From Henriciella sp. (GTDB taxonomy: Bacteria > Pseudomonadota > Alphaproteobacteria > Caulobacterales > Hyphomonadaceae), in the NCBI GenBank assembly GCA_012960415.1, contig DUBH01000019.1, forward strand, positions 1-52,948: a stretch of 52,948 nt of DNA. Reading direction: 5' to 3'. Both the position numbers and the translations under genes were made by a program. Below, in pieces: positions 7,968-16,079 of the stretch. Below the pieces are notes generated by a model. It made no database searches. It was not told the origin of the DNA and was given only the letters and a program-made list of their open reading frames with translations. The first letter of the stretch is position 1; the number at the start of each line of letters is the position of its first letter.

Positions 7968-8782
7968 CAGATGCCGATCTGCACGAAGAAGGTGGAGAGG
8001 ATGTAGTTGGCGGCAAGGACCAGAACAGCCGCGCCGACCATTGAGAGGGTCGCGGCGCGTCCGACGCCGGTGGCACCAGCCGAAGATTTCGAGCCCTGGT
8101 AACAACCCATGAGGGCGATCACCATACCAAAGATGACAGCCTTGATGAGACCGACGACGACATCGTCCAAGGTCAGGAAATCGACCGTGTTGCGGATATA
8201 GGTCGTCGAGTCGAAATCGAGCGCGTAGACACTGACAAGCCAGCCCCCCATGACGCCGATAATGTCGGCGATGAGGACGAGGAGCGGCAGCGTGAGCGCG
8301 GCGGCGAGAAAGCGCGGCGCATAGAGATAGCGAAACGGATTGGCCGAGAGCGTCTTCAACGCATCGATCTGTTCAGTGACCTTCATGGCGCCAATCTCAG
8401 CCGCGATACCGGCCGTGACACGACCAGCCAGCATCAGACCGGTGATCGTGGCACCAAGCTCACGGGTGATGCCAAGGACGACGATGTTCGGAACGAACTG
8501 TTCTGCGCCAAAACGGTTGCCGCCGGTATAGATGTTGAGGGCAAGCGCCGCACCGATGAAGACAGCCGACAGGCCGACGACTGGCAGTGAGTAGAAGCCG
8601 ATAGCGATGATCTGCTTCCAGAGCTGGGCAAGGTTCCAGGGCGGGGTGAGGGCAGAAAGAGCCGTGCGCCCGGAAAAGATCGACAGGCGGCCAATCTCTC
8701 CGAACAGGGCAAGCGTGCCGCGCCCGGTCCACGCGAGCGGGTTGGGAAAGCCGCCGGATTTAGTCGTAGATGCGTCTGACAC
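7967..8782 (-). CDS. mlaE: MlaE-type phospholipid ABC transporter permease
   Basis: A 271-residue permease of the MlaE/Ttg2B family, partner of MlaF. It has an amphipathic N-terminal part and about five membrane segments. The family-specific stretch VLGITRELGATITGLMLAGRVTAG holds the coupling-helix Glu, and the protein ends with a hydrophobic tail. The start is a GTG at 8782, preceded by AGGA about ten bases upstream, and it overlaps the end of alr by 23 bases; no later start fits. The order alr-mlaE-mlaF suggests one transcript for cell-wall and outer-membrane upkeep. A general YrbE-family permease for other lipids is the main alternative. Confidence 0.9.
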   Translation of the reverse strand: MSDASTTKSGGFPNPLAWTGRGTLALFGEIGRLSIFSGRTALSALTPPWNLAQLWKQIIAIGFYSLPVVGLSAVFIGAALALNIYTGGNRFGAEQFVPNIVVLGITRELGATITGLMLAGRVTAGIAAEIGAMKVTEQIDALKTLSANPFRYLYAPRFLAAALTLPLLVLIADIIGVMGGWLVSVYALDFDSTTYIRNTVDFLTLDDVVVGLIKAVIFGMVIALMGCYQGSKSSAGATGVGRAATLSMVGAAVLVLAANYILSTFFVQIGI

Positions 8783-9821
8783 GTTGGCCCAGTCCTGTTA
8801 CAAGTTCATAGCCGACCGTGCCGGCGCGTTTGGCCTGCTCTTCGAGCGGGACCTCAGCCCCGATGAATTGGGCGAATGCTCCGGGCTTTTCAAGGTCTCG
8901 TGCCTGCGTCACGTCGATCGTAATCAGATCCATGGAGACGCGCCCGACGATCGGGCAGGTAATGCCGCCTAGCGAGGACATGCCCTTATTGCTGGCCGAG
9001 CGCGGGAAACCATCGCCATAGCCAAGTGCAACTGTTGCAAGGGTGCGCGGTGCATCGAAGGTGTGGGTTGCGCCATAGCCGACCGTCTCGCCCGGGTGAA
9101 CGGTCTGTATGGTGAGGATAGGCGCTTCCAGCGTCATGCCGGGCTTGAGCGCGACACCTTCCGGAAGGGGCGGCCCGCCGCCATAGAGGCCGATACCGGG
9201 TCGAGCGACGTCGAACCCATAGTCCTGCCCCATGAAGCAGCCGCCCGTATTGGCGAAGCTTCTGCGAGCGTTGGGAAAATGAGAGGCGGCCTGCCTGAAG
9301 CGCTCCAGTTGTTGCCCGTTGATAGCGCGTGAGCGGTCGTCTGAGTCGATCAGGTGAGACATCACATGAACTGGCGGCCTGCTGGCCGTGAGGGCTTTCA
9401 GCTCCGCCACGTCTTCCATGCGCACGCCCAGCCGGTTCATGCCGGTATCGATATGGACGGCGTAGTCGGGTGCATCACTCAAACCGAGCCAGCTTTTGAT
9501 AGCCGACAGGGCGTTCAGGACAGGTGTGATATTGTTTGCACGAATGAGGTCTGCGTCAGACGGCTCCGCGCCATTGAAAGCGAGAATGGATGCGTCCTCG
9601 CCGATGGCGGCGCGGAGCTCTGCACCCTCTTCGACATAGGCGACAAAGAAGGTCCGGCATCCCGCTTCGTGCAAGGCTTGCGCGACCGGGGCAACGCCGT
9701 GGCCGTAGGCATTGGCCTTCACGACAGCGCCCGCCTCGCTCTCGGGGATGAGAGCGGCGATCGTGCGCCAGTTGGCAACGATATTCTGAAGGTGCACGCG
9801 GGCGCGGGGACTGAAACTCAT
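8760..9821 (-). CDS. alr: Alanine racemase
   Basis: PLP enzyme that makes D-alanine for peptidoglycan. The PLP lysine is Lys35 in AVVKANAYGHG. The tyrosine that acts as the opposite base lies in the TVGYGATH region, and ALGYGDGFPR and the substrate-binding MDLITIDVT are present. I chose the ATG at 9821 (353 residues), which matches the usual family N-terminus; a TTG at 9857 would add 12 residues. Neither has a strong ribosome site. It lies 42 bases after dnaB and overlaps mlaE at its 3' end. The sequence does not separate a biosynthetic Alr from a catabolic DadX, but no dadA lies nearby, which favours Alr. Confidence 0.94.
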   Translation of the reverse strand: MSFSPRARVHLQNIVANWRTIAALIPESEAGAVVKANAYGHGVAPVAQALHEAGCRTFFVAYVEEGAELRAAIGEDASILAFNGAEPSDADLIRANNITPVLNALSAIKSWLGLSDAPDYAVHIDTGMNRLGVRMEDVAELKALTASRPPVHVMSHLIDSDDRSRAINGQQLERFRQAASHFPNARRSFANTGGCFMGQDYGFDVARPGIGLYGGGPPLPEGVALKPGMTLEAPILTIQTVHPGETVGYGATHTFDAPRTLATVALGYGDGFPRSASNKGMSSLGGITCPIVGRVSMDLITIDVTQARDLEKPGAFAQFIGAEVPLEEQAKRAGTVGYELVTGLGQRVRRIYD

Positions 9822-9863
9822 CGATGCGGCATAGTCTGCCGTAAGGCCCTGCCGCAACCCATT

Positions 9864-11351
9864 CTAGCCGAAGTCTGGCTCAGGCTGTTGGCGTTTGAGG
9901 TTGCCGAAGCGGGTCGTGTTGGCGTCGAAGGCAAGGGTGACGCGGCCAATCGGGCCGTGACGTTGCTTGCCGATGATCACTTCAGCGGTGTCGAGAACCT
10001 CATCCATGCGCTGGCGCCACTTGGTCCATTTTTCCGCAGATGCCGGATCATCACCGCCGGACTGGGGTTCGGTCCGCTCCAGATAGTAGGACTCGCGGTA
10101 CACGAACATGACGACGTCGGCATCCTGCTCAATGGAGCCGGATTCGCGAAGGTCCGAGAGCTGTGGGCGTTTGTCCTCGCGCTGTTCGACCTGACGCGAC
10201 AGCTGGGAGAGGGCAATGACGGGGACGTTCAATTCCTTGGCGAGTGCCTTGAGACCCATGGTGATCTGCGTGATTTCCTGAACACGGGAATCGCTGGCCT
10301 TGCCGGTGGTCGACGTCAGAAGCTGAAGATAGTCGATCACGACCATGTCGAGGCCGCTTGTGCGCTTCAGACGCCGGGCACGGGCGGCGAGCTGGCTGAT
10401 CGAGATACCGCCTTGGTCATCAATATAGAGTGGCAGGTTCTGAAGCTCTTCTGTGGCCTGTCGGATCTTTTCGAAGTCGCTGGCGTCGAGGTCACCCTGA
10501 CGGATGTGGTGCGCGTTGAGGCCGGTGCGGTCTGCAATGATACGCGTGGCGAGCTGTTCGCACGACATTTCTAGAGAAAAGAATGCAACTACAGCGCCTT
10601 CGACGGTTTTCTTCGACCCGTCCGGCTGTGCTTCGCGGCGACAAGCCTGCGCAGCATTAAAGGCGATATTTGTGGCGAGCGTTGTCTTACCCATGGAAGG
10701 GCGGCCAGCAAGGATGACGAGGTCCGACTTGTGGAAGCCGCCAAGCATCGTGTCGAGATCATCAAGCTGAGATGCGATACCAGCGATCTTTCCATCCCGC
10801 TTGAAGGCCGCTTCTGCCATCGCGAGCGACTCTTTGAGGGCGGTCGAGAAGGAATGGAAGCCGCGCCCGGAAGAGCCACGGTCAGCGAGATCGAAGAGCT
10901 GGCGCTCGGCAAGCTCCAGCTGCTTGTCGCCATCTTCTTCGGGGGCTGGCTTGAAGGCGCGGTGCTGGACCGTCGCGCCGATGTCGATCAAGTCGCGGCG
11001 CATGGCGAAGTCGCGGATCATGCGGGCGTAGTCAGTAATCTCGGGGCCGAACGCGGCCGAATCGAGCAGTTCCGCCAGATAGGATGCGCCGCCGATTTCC
11101 TGAAGCTTGTCAGCCTTCTCGAAATGCTCGCGAAGCGTGATACCGTCAGCGACACGGCCGCCCTGAATCATGGTCGAGCAGACTTCGAAAATCTCCTGAT
11201 GGGGGATGGAATAGAAGTCAGTGGCGCGCAGGATGTCCGCGACGCGCTGAAACGCATTATTGTCGTAAAGGATCGCACCAAGAACGCCGGCTTCGGCCGA
11301 CAGGTTGTGCGGTGCTTCGACCGACTTGGGCGTATTGGACATATCGTTCAT
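9864..11351 (-). CDS. dnaB: Replicative DNA helicase DnaB
   Basis: The hexameric 5'-3' helicase that opens the replication fork. The N-terminal primase-binding domain (residues 15-115, NLSAEAGVLGAIL onward) is followed by a linker and a RecA-like core with Walker A GRPSMGKTT near 218 and Walker B MVVIDYLQLL. LSRQVEQREDKRPQLSDLRESG completes the core, and the arginine-finger region (YRESYY) follows. At 495 residues it is full length with no intein. A GGGGACACGCGC ribosome site precedes the ATG at 11351. It lies downstream of the ribosomal operon on the same strand but is separated from it by a strong terminator, so it should have its own promoter in 11352-11545. Confidence 0.97.
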   Translation of the reverse strand: MNDMSNTPKSVEAPHNLSAEAGVLGAILYDNNAFQRVADILRATDFYSIPHQEIFEVCSTMIQGGRVADGITLREHFEKADKLQEIGGASYLAELLDSAAFGPEITDYARMIRDFAMRRDLIDIGATVQHRAFKPAPEEDGDKQLELAERQLFDLADRGSSGRGFHSFSTALKESLAMAEAAFKRDGKIAGIASQLDDLDTMLGGFHKSDLVILAGRPSMGKTTLATNIAFNAAQACRREAQPDGSKKTVEGAVVAFFSLEMSCEQLATRIIADRTGLNAHHIRQGDLDASDFEKIRQATEELQNLPLYIDDQGGISISQLAARARRLKRTSGLDMVVIDYLQLLTSTTGKASDSRVQEITQITMGLKALAKELNVPVIALSQLSRQVEQREDKRPQLSDLRESGSIEQDADVVMFVYRESYYLERTEPQSGGDDPASAEKWTKWRQRMDEVLDTAEVIIGKQRHGPIGRVTLAFDANTTRFGNLKRQQPEPDFG

Positions 11352-11544
11352 GCGCGTGTCCCCGAAAAGGTTCTTACCGATGGGTTAACTTTACGCCTGA
11401 GCGGGGAAACATTGCAGGCTTGACTTGCATAGAAACTGCCACCGTCCACAGCTCAGATGAGACCTGTGGAATACGGTGATTCGGGCGTGAATGATTCGCG
11501 GCCATTCTTGCCGGGGAGAGACGCCCGGGTCTGGTGTCTTCGGC

Positions 11545-11578
11545 AAAGAAAAAGGCCGCACCCGGTGGGCACGGCCTT
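11545..11578 (-). terminator. Intrinsic terminator of the rpsF-rpsR-rplI operon
   Basis: Read on the minus strand, a 12-base-pair stem (arms 11567-11578 and 11552-11563, two G-T pairs) closes a three-base loop. It is followed at once by TTTTTCTTT. It lies 32 bases after the rplI stop and is a textbook Rho-independent terminator. It also insulates dnaB from ribosomal transcription. Confidence 0.88.
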
Positions 11579-11609
11579 CATCAAAGTCTGGCGTAAGACG
11601 CGCGGAGGT

Positions 11610-12203
11610 CTATTCCTCGTCGCCGCCTTCGCGGGTGGCGTCCTCGCGCTCTGCGCTGGCCTCAGCCAGTTCAGCAGATTGCTCGGCAGCGGCGCCTTGC
11701 TGTTCGGCCTGGATCGTCTCGATGACATTCTCGCCTGCAGCCTGACGCTCAGCTTCTTCCATCGATCGGGCGACGTTCACAGTGATCTCAACGAGAACTT
11801 CCGCGTGAAGGCGAACGCCCAGCTCGTAGATGCCGATCGTCTTGATTGGCTGGTCGAGCTTGATCTGACCGCGGCGGACCTTGAAGTCCTTCTCAGCCAG
11901 CGCATCGACGATGTCGCGGGTCGAGACGGAACCGTAGAGGTTGCCGGTGTCGGAAGACTGGCGGATGAGAACGACTTCTGCGCCGTCCATGCTGTTGCCG
12001 GTCTGCTTGGCTTCTTCGCGTGCGTCTGCGTTGCGCTTCTCGATGAGGTCACGCTCTGCTGCGAAACGGGCACGGTTACGATCGTTTGCGATCAGCGCCT
12101 TGCCGCGTGGCAGCAGGAAGTTACGGGCAAAGCCGTTCTTCACGGTGACTTCTTCGCCAAGCTCGCCAAGATTTTCGACGCGTTCAAGAAGGATGATGTC
12201 CAT
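11610..12203 (-). CDS. rplI: 50S ribosomal protein L9 with acidic C-terminal extension
   Basis: L9 binds 23S rRNA and reaches across the ribosome. The N-terminal domain has the signature start MDIILLERVENLGELGEEVTVKNGFARN, shown here in the first 28 codons, and FLLPRGKA; the central helix and the C-terminal domain (DIVDALAEKDFKV to about residue 148) are complete. Unlike the 149-residue E. coli protein, it continues for about 48 residues rich in Ala, Glu and Gln and ending GGDEE. Such a low-complexity acidic tail is probably disordered. A GGAGGACTGACAC ribosome site precedes the ATG. It is the third gene of the rpsF-rpsR-rplI operon, 12 bases after rpsR. Confidence 0.97.
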   Translation of the reverse strand: MDIILLERVENLGELGEEVTVKNGFARNFLLPRGKALIANDRNRARFAAERDLIEKRNADAREEAKQTGNSMDGAEVVLIRQSSDTGNLYGSVSTRDIVDALAEKDFKVRRGQIKLDQPIKTIGIYELGVRLHAEVLVEITVNVARSMEEAERQAAGENVIETIQAEQQGAAAEQSAELAEASAEREDATREGGDEE

Positions 12204-12215
12204 GTGTCAGTCCTC

Positions 12216-12488
12216 CTACTTAACGGTGAATGGCAGGAGCGCGAGCATACGGGCGCGTTTGATGGCGCGGGCAAGCTTACGCTGGTTCTTGACGTTCACT
12301 GCAGTGATCCGCGACGGGACAATCTTGCCCTTCTCGGAGATATAGCGCTGCAGCAGTTTCACATCCTTGTAGTCGATCGCAGGGGCGCCTTCGCCCGAGA
12401 ACGGATCGACCTTGCGGCGGCGATTGAAAGTGCGCCGGGCAGGGATGTTGGTGATGTTGATATCACCTGCATTGTTTTCTGAAGACAT
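12216..12488 (-). CDS. rpsR: 30S ribosomal protein S18
   Basis: A 90-residue S18, which binds S6 on the platform of the small subunit. The family core is clear: [18 protein letters not shown], then [23 protein letters not shown] and MLALLPF near the end. The N-terminal 20 residues ([19 protein letters not shown]) are variable in the family. Ribosome site GGGAGCGAGAGTT precedes the ATG. It lies 12 bases after rpsF and 12 before rplI, the standard operon order. Confidence 0.97.
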   Translation of the reverse strand: MSSENNAGDINITNIPARRTFNRRRKVDPFSGEGAPAIDYKDVKLLQRYISEKGKIVPSRITAVNVKNQRKLARAIKRARMLALLPFTVK

Positions 12489-12500
12489 AACTCTCGCTCC

Positions 12501-12836
12501 CTAGTCCTTGCGGCCCTTGCGGCCCATCATCGGGGACGGCTCTTCGTCCAGCTCTTCGACCTTGATCGTCATGTAACGGATCACGTCGTCGGAGATACGG
12601 TGACGGCGCTCAAGCTCATGTACAGCGGCGGCTGGGCCGTCGATGTTGAGCAGGGAGTAGTGTCCCTTGCGCTGCTTGTTGATCGGGTAGGAGAGGTTGC
12701 GCAGACCCCAGTATTCGGTCTTGCCAACCTTTGCGCCCTGGCTTTCCAGCCATTGGCCGAGCTCTTCGATCTGGCTCTCGACCTGTGCAGGCGAGATGTC
12801 AGGACGCGAGATCAGCACGTGTTCATAAAGTGCCAT
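12501..12836 (-). CDS. rpsF: 30S ribosomal protein S6
   Basis: A 111-residue S6, partner of S18. The ferredoxin-like core begins [20 protein letters not shown] and contains the conserved [19 protein letters not shown], with [20 protein letters not shown] near the end. The tail is short and basic (MMGRKGRKD), with no glutamate run like that of E. coli S6. It is the first gene of its operon, with an untranslated leader of roughly 115 bases if the promoter proposed at 12957-12984 is right. In other bacteria the S6-S18 pair represses this operon by binding such a leader. Confidence 0.97.
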   Translation of the reverse strand: MALYEHVLISRPDISPAQVESQIEELGQWLESQGAKVGKTEYWGLRNLSYPINKQRKGHYSLLNIDGPAAAVHELERRHRISDDVIRYMTIKVEELDEEPSPMMGRKGRKD

Positions 12837-12956
12837 AATGGTCTTTCCCTGGTGTTCAGAATGCGGCGCTGGAACGCGGGAAAACGCTCCGGCGATGGCC
12901 CCCAGTCATCCGGCTCATTCCGGACACCAGGACCGCACCCCGTGTGAAGAGGCGGC

Positions 12957-12984
12957 TTAAAGCCCAAACTGTGGATAAAATCAA
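12957..12984 (-). promoter_or_regulatory. Candidate promoter and leader for rpsF operon
   Basis: On the minus strand TTGATT (12984-12979) and CTTTAA (12962-12957) are 16 bases apart. The leader that follows contains a hairpin with stem TCCGG/CCGGA (12909-12924) about 75 bases before the rpsF start. This resembles a place for S6-S18 autoregulation, but I could not match the published RNA motif base by base. Confidence 0.35.
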
Positions 12985-12994
12985 GCTTCGAGCC

Positions 12995-13828
12995 TCAGCG
13001 ATCGCCGGGGGTCTCGTCATTCATAATGGCCATCAGCTGCGCGCCGCCTATACCGTCCTTCGTGAAGCCGAACGTGCCCGTCTGCAGCAGTTCTTGAGCC
13101 GCGCGGATGAGGGCGCCGTTGGCGGCATTGGCGAGCGCTGAGCCAAGGCTGATCCGGCGCACACCAAGCGTTGCGAGTTCTGCAACCGGGACGGGACCGG
13201 ATTTCGGACCGATCAGCACATTTAATGGCAGGTCAATCGAAGCGACGACGGAGCGGATATCGTCCAGTGTCCGAAGGCCAGGCGCAAACAGGACGTCCGC
13301 GCCTGCTTCCTGATAGGCCTGAAGGCGGGCGATGGTGTCTGCGAGGTCCGGCGTGCCGGTGAAGAAGTTTTCCGCACGCGCCGTCAACATGAAGAAAAAG
13401 GGAAGCGCGCGGGCTGCTTCTGCTGCGGCCGCGATACGCTCGCGGGCCCGGTCGATGTCGTACTGGCCCCTGTCCTGGCCTGCGAAATCTTCGATCGATC
13501 CGCCGACAAGGCCCGCATCTGCGGCGAGGCGGATCGTTTCGGCGCAGTGCTCGGGGCTGTCGCCGAAGCCATTTTCCAGGTCGGCAGAGACGGGGATCGT
13601 GGTTGCGTTGCAGAGAGCGCGGGCATGGGTCAGCACCATGTCGCGCGTGACGTTATAATCGTTGACGCCCTGCGCATTGGCGAAGCCAGCGCTGGTGGTG
13701 GCAAGCGCCTTGAAGCCCAGCCCCTGGAGAATCCGGGCCGACCCGACATCCCAAGGGTTCGGGATCAGGAAGCACCCATCGCTGTGCAGGGCGCGAAAGG
13801 TTTCGGCTTTATCGGTTTGGCTGGTCAT
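12995..13828 (-). CDS. Isocitrate lyase/PEP mutase family protein
   Basis: A 277-residue TIM-barrel enzyme of the ICL/PEP mutase superfamily. Visible marks are the N-terminal LIPNPWDVGSARILQGLGF with ATTSAGFA, the metal and substrate segment VSADLENGFGDS, SIEDF, and a late GVRRISLGSALANAA. It lacks the KKCGH catalytic loop of true isocitrate lyase and of methylisocitrate lyase, so it belongs to the broad oxaloacetate-hydrolase or carboxyphosphonoenolpyruvate-mutase-like group with unknown substrate. It lies between the ribosomal operon and fabD. It is read away from fabD, so 13829-13972 should hold two promoters. Confidence 0.85.
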   Translation of the reverse strand: MTSQTDKAETFRALHSDGCFLIPNPWDVGSARILQGLGFKALATTSAGFANAQGVNDYNVTRDMVLTHARALCNATTIPVSADLENGFGDSPEHCAETIRLAADAGLVGGSIEDFAGQDRGQYDIDRARERIAAAAEAARALPFFFMLTARAENFFTGTPDLADTIARLQAYQEAGADVLFAPGLRTLDDIRSVVASIDLPLNVLIGPKSGPVPVAELATLGVRRISLGSALANAANGALIRAAQELLQTGTFGFTKDGIGGAQLMAIMNDETPGDR

Positions 13829-13882
13829 GGCCTCTGGATCCTCGTTTTGTCCTGGGCCAACTCATCTCGTGCTGGCGCGCCA

Positions 13883-13907
13883 GACTCCACCCGGAACTTG
13901 CGGACTC
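13883..13907. promoter_or_regulatory. Paired GANTC sites upstream of fabD
   Basis: GACTC occurs at 13883-13887 and again at 13903-13907, 20 bases apart, in the divergent region before fabD. In Caulobacterales GANTC is methylated by CcrM, and GcrA acts at such sites near promoters. A functional role is inferred only from position and spacing. Confidence 0.3.
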
Positions 13908-13972
13908 GTGTGGAGCCTTTTAGGCAGTGCGCCAACTCAAAAAACGACAGATAACCACAAGGGCAGGACCGC

Positions 13973-14917
13973 ATGACCAAGTTCGCGTTCATTTTTCCCG
14001 GACAGGGCAGCCAGTTCATCGGCATGGGCAAGGACCTTGCCGCTGCGTACCCAGAGGCACGCGAAGTCTTCGAAACGGTGGACGCTGCGCTCCATCAGGA
14101 CCTTTCGAAGCTGATCTGGGAAGGCGATGAGGAAGAGCTGAAGCTGACGGCGAATACGCAGCCGGCGCTCATGGCTGTCAGCGTTGCAGCCATCCGTGCG
14201 CTTCAGACCCATGGCATCGGGCCGGACAAGGCCGCTTTTGTAGCAGGTCACTCGCTTGGTGAGTATTCCGCGCTGGCTGCAAGCGGGGCCATTGAGCTTG
14301 CTGATGCAGCGCGCATCCTGCGTATCCGTGGCAATGCCATGCAGGCAGCTGTACCTCCCGGTGAGGGCGCTATGGCAGCTTTGCTTGGCGCAACGCCGGA
14401 ACAGGCAGTTGCGCTTTGCGAGCTGGGACGCGCTGACGGCGGTGCCTGCGAGATCGCAAATGACAATGCGCCGGGTCAGATTGTGATTTCGGGCGCGAAA
14501 GCGGCCGTTGAGCTTGCAGCGTCCAAGACCGGCGAGGTTGGTATCAAGAAGGCGATGATGCTGCCTGTGAGCGCGCCGTTCCACTGCTCCATGATGCAGC
14601 CTGCCGCCGATGAGATGATGAAGGCGCTGTCAGACATCGAGATCAAGGCGCCGTCCGTACCTGTGATCGCCAATGTCACAGCAGAACCGACAACAGACCC
14701 GGTGGCGATCCGTCAGCACCTGATCGAGCAGGTCTGCGGTCAGGTCCGCTGGCGCGAGAGCGTTGAGTTTATGGCGGCCCAGGGCATTGAGCTTACGGTC
14801 GAGGCGGGCGCCGGAAAGGTGCTCAGCGTCATGAACCGCCGGACAGCCAAAGACATCGAGGGGCTGCCACTGGGCACTCCCGAAGACATAGAATCGGTTG
14901 CTAAGCGTCTCGGCTAG
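13973..14917 (+). CDS. fabD: Malonyl-CoA:ACP transacylase
   Basis: Loads malonate from CoA onto acyl carrier protein for fatty-acid elongation. The oxyanion Gln lies in PGQGSQFIGMG (residues 9-19), the catalytic Ser in GHSLGEYSAL near 92, and the catalytic His in VSAPFHCSMMQ near 201. At 314 residues it has the usual length. AGGA lies six bases before the ATG. It opens a plus-strand cluster fabD-fabG-acpP-fabF that continues into mltG, yicC and gmk. This order is common in alphaproteobacteria. Confidence 0.96.
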   Translation: MTKFAFIFPGQGSQFIGMGKDLAAAYPEAREVFETVDAALHQDLSKLIWEGDEEELKLTANTQPALMAVSVAAIRALQTHGIGPDKAAFVAGHSLGEYSALAASGAIELADAARILRIRGNAMQAAVPPGEGAMAALLGATPEQAVALCELGRADGGACEIANDNAPGQIVISGAKAAVELAASKTGEVGIKKAMMLPVSAPFHCSMMQPAADEMMKALSDIEIKAPSVPVIANVTAEPTTDPVAIRQHLIEQVCGQVRWRESVEFMAAQGIELTVEAGAGKVLSVMNRRTAKDIEGLPLGTPEDIESVAKRLG

Positions 14918-14982
14918 GGCGAGAAGGGTCGAAACCGAGAACGAGACGGCAGAAGCCGCAAGCAAGGAAGGACGAGAGCCGC

Positions 14983-15723
14983 ATGTTTGATCTCAGCGGA
15001 CGCACAGCGCTAGTGACCGGGGCCTCAGGTGGCATCGGCAGCGCAATTGCGAAATCCCTGTCTGAAGCAGGCGCCAAGGTAGCCCTGTCCGGCACGCGTG
15101 AAGGCGTTCTGGAGGAAGTGCGCTCCGGCCTGCCGGGTGAGGGCGTCGTCGTCACTGCAAACCTGTCAGACGCTGAATCAGTCGACAGCCTTGTTGGGCG
15201 TGCCGAAGAAGCGCTGGGCAGGGGTCTTGATATCCTCATCGCCAATGCGGGCATCACGCGCGACAAGCTGCTCATGCAGATGAAGCCTGAAGACTTCGAT
15301 GATGTGATGAACGTCAATCTTGGCTCTTACTATCGCCTGACCAAGTCTGTAGTGCGGGGCATGATGAAGCGCCGCCATGGCCGTATCATCGGCATTACGT
15401 CCATTGTCGGCGTGACCGGTAATCCAGGGCAGGCAAACTACTGCGCGTCGAAGGCCGGCATGATCGGCTTTACCAAGGCGCTTGCCCAGGAAGTCGCGAG
15501 CCGCGGCATCACCGCAAACTGCATCGCGCCCGGCTTTATCGAATCGCCAATGACGGATGTGCTGCCGGACGCGCAAAAAGAAGCGCTGCTTGGCCAGATT
15601 CCTTCGGGCAAACTTGGCCAGGGCAGTGATATTGCTTCGGCCGCAGTCTATCTTGCTTCATCAGAAGCCGCCTACGTCACAGGCCAGACACTGCATGTGA
15701 ATGGCGGCATGGCGATGATCTAG
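14983..15723 (+). CDS. fabG: 3-oxoacyl-[acyl-carrier-protein] reductase
   Basis: NADPH-dependent reductase of the fatty-acid cycle. It is an SDR protein of 246 residues with TGASGGIG (12-19), NAGITRD near 87, the catalytic Ser in ITSIVG near 140, and Tyr/Lys in YCASKAG near 152. It ends HVNGGMAMI, the usual FabG C-terminus. It lies 65 bases after fabD and before acpP, and that context fixes the assignment over other SDR enzymes. An AAGGA ribosome site precedes the ATG. Confidence 0.96.
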   Translation: MFDLSGRTALVTGASGGIGSAIAKSLSEAGAKVALSGTREGVLEEVRSGLPGEGVVVTANLSDAESVDSLVGRAEEALGRGLDILIANAGITRDKLLMQMKPEDFDDVMNVNLGSYYRLTKSVVRGMMKRRHGRIIGITSIVGVTGNPGQANYCASKAGMIGFTKALAQEVASRGITANCIAPGFIESPMTDVLPDAQKEALLGQIPSGKLGQGSDIASAAVYLASSEAAYVTGQTLHVNGGMAMI

Positions 15724-15748
15724 GCAAGGCACCCAACAGTTGCAGCCC

Positions 15749-15777
15749 TTGGCGTTCTCTTTATCAGTGTGCTAACG
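15749..15777 (+). promoter_or_regulatory. Candidate acpP promoter
   Basis: TTGGCG (15749-15754) and CTAACG (15772-15777) are separated by 17 bases and lie about 50 bases before the acpP start. The second box, with its preceding G, fits the alphaproteobacterial GCTA-type -10 element. acpP commonly has its own strong promoter inside fab clusters. Confidence 0.4.
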
Positions 15778-15828
15778 GCAACCCAAGACGAACAGTCTTC
15801 CTATCAGACATTATGAGAGAGGTTTTCC

Positions 15829-16065
15829 ATGTCTGACGTTTTCGAGCGTGTAAAAAAGATCGTTGTCGAGAATCTCGACGTTGAAGCAGACAAGGTCACG
15901 GAATCGGCGAGCTTCATCGACGATCTCGGCGCTGACTCCCTCGACCTGGTCGAGCTGGTCATGGCTTTCGAAGAAGAGTTCAACATCGAAATCCCTGACG
16001 ACGTTCAAGAGAACATCCGTACCGTTGGTGACGCTGTCACCCACATCAAGGCTCACGTCTCTTAA
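15829..16065 (+). CDS. acpP: Acyl carrier protein
   Basis: A 78-residue acidic four-helix protein that carries growing acyl chains on phosphopantetheine. The attachment serine is in the invariant [12 protein letters not shown] near residue 37. The second recognition helix ([12 protein letters not shown]) and the end ([11 protein letters not shown]) are intact. A GAGAGAGG ribosome site precedes the ATG. It lies between fabG and fabF, 15 bases before fabF, the standard place for the housekeeping ACP. Confidence 0.97.
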   Translation: MSDVFERVKKIVVENLDVEADKVTESASFIDDLGADSLDLVELVMAFEEEFNIEIPDDVQENIRTVGDAVTHIKAHVS

Positions 16066-16079
16066 TCGGGAGTAAGCTG

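Noticed and set aside
7968-8105. N-terminal extension of mlaF by 46 codons
   Set aside because: It lies within mlaE, is Arg/His-rich and has no ABC homology; the TGATG overlap at 7967 is the normal arrangement.
9354-10574. Plus-strand open frame of 406 codons opposite alr and dnaB
   Set aside because: Both opposite genes are certain. The frame crosses their boundary, has no recognisable domain and no ribosome site.
11457-12482. Plus-strand open frame of 341 codons opposite rplI and rpsR
   Set aside because: It runs through a terminator hairpin and two certain ribosomal genes; a shadow frame.
13883-13907. Treating the paired GANTC sites as a proven GcrA promoter
   Set aside because: GANTC is a five-base motif that occurs by chance; kept only as a low-confidence note.
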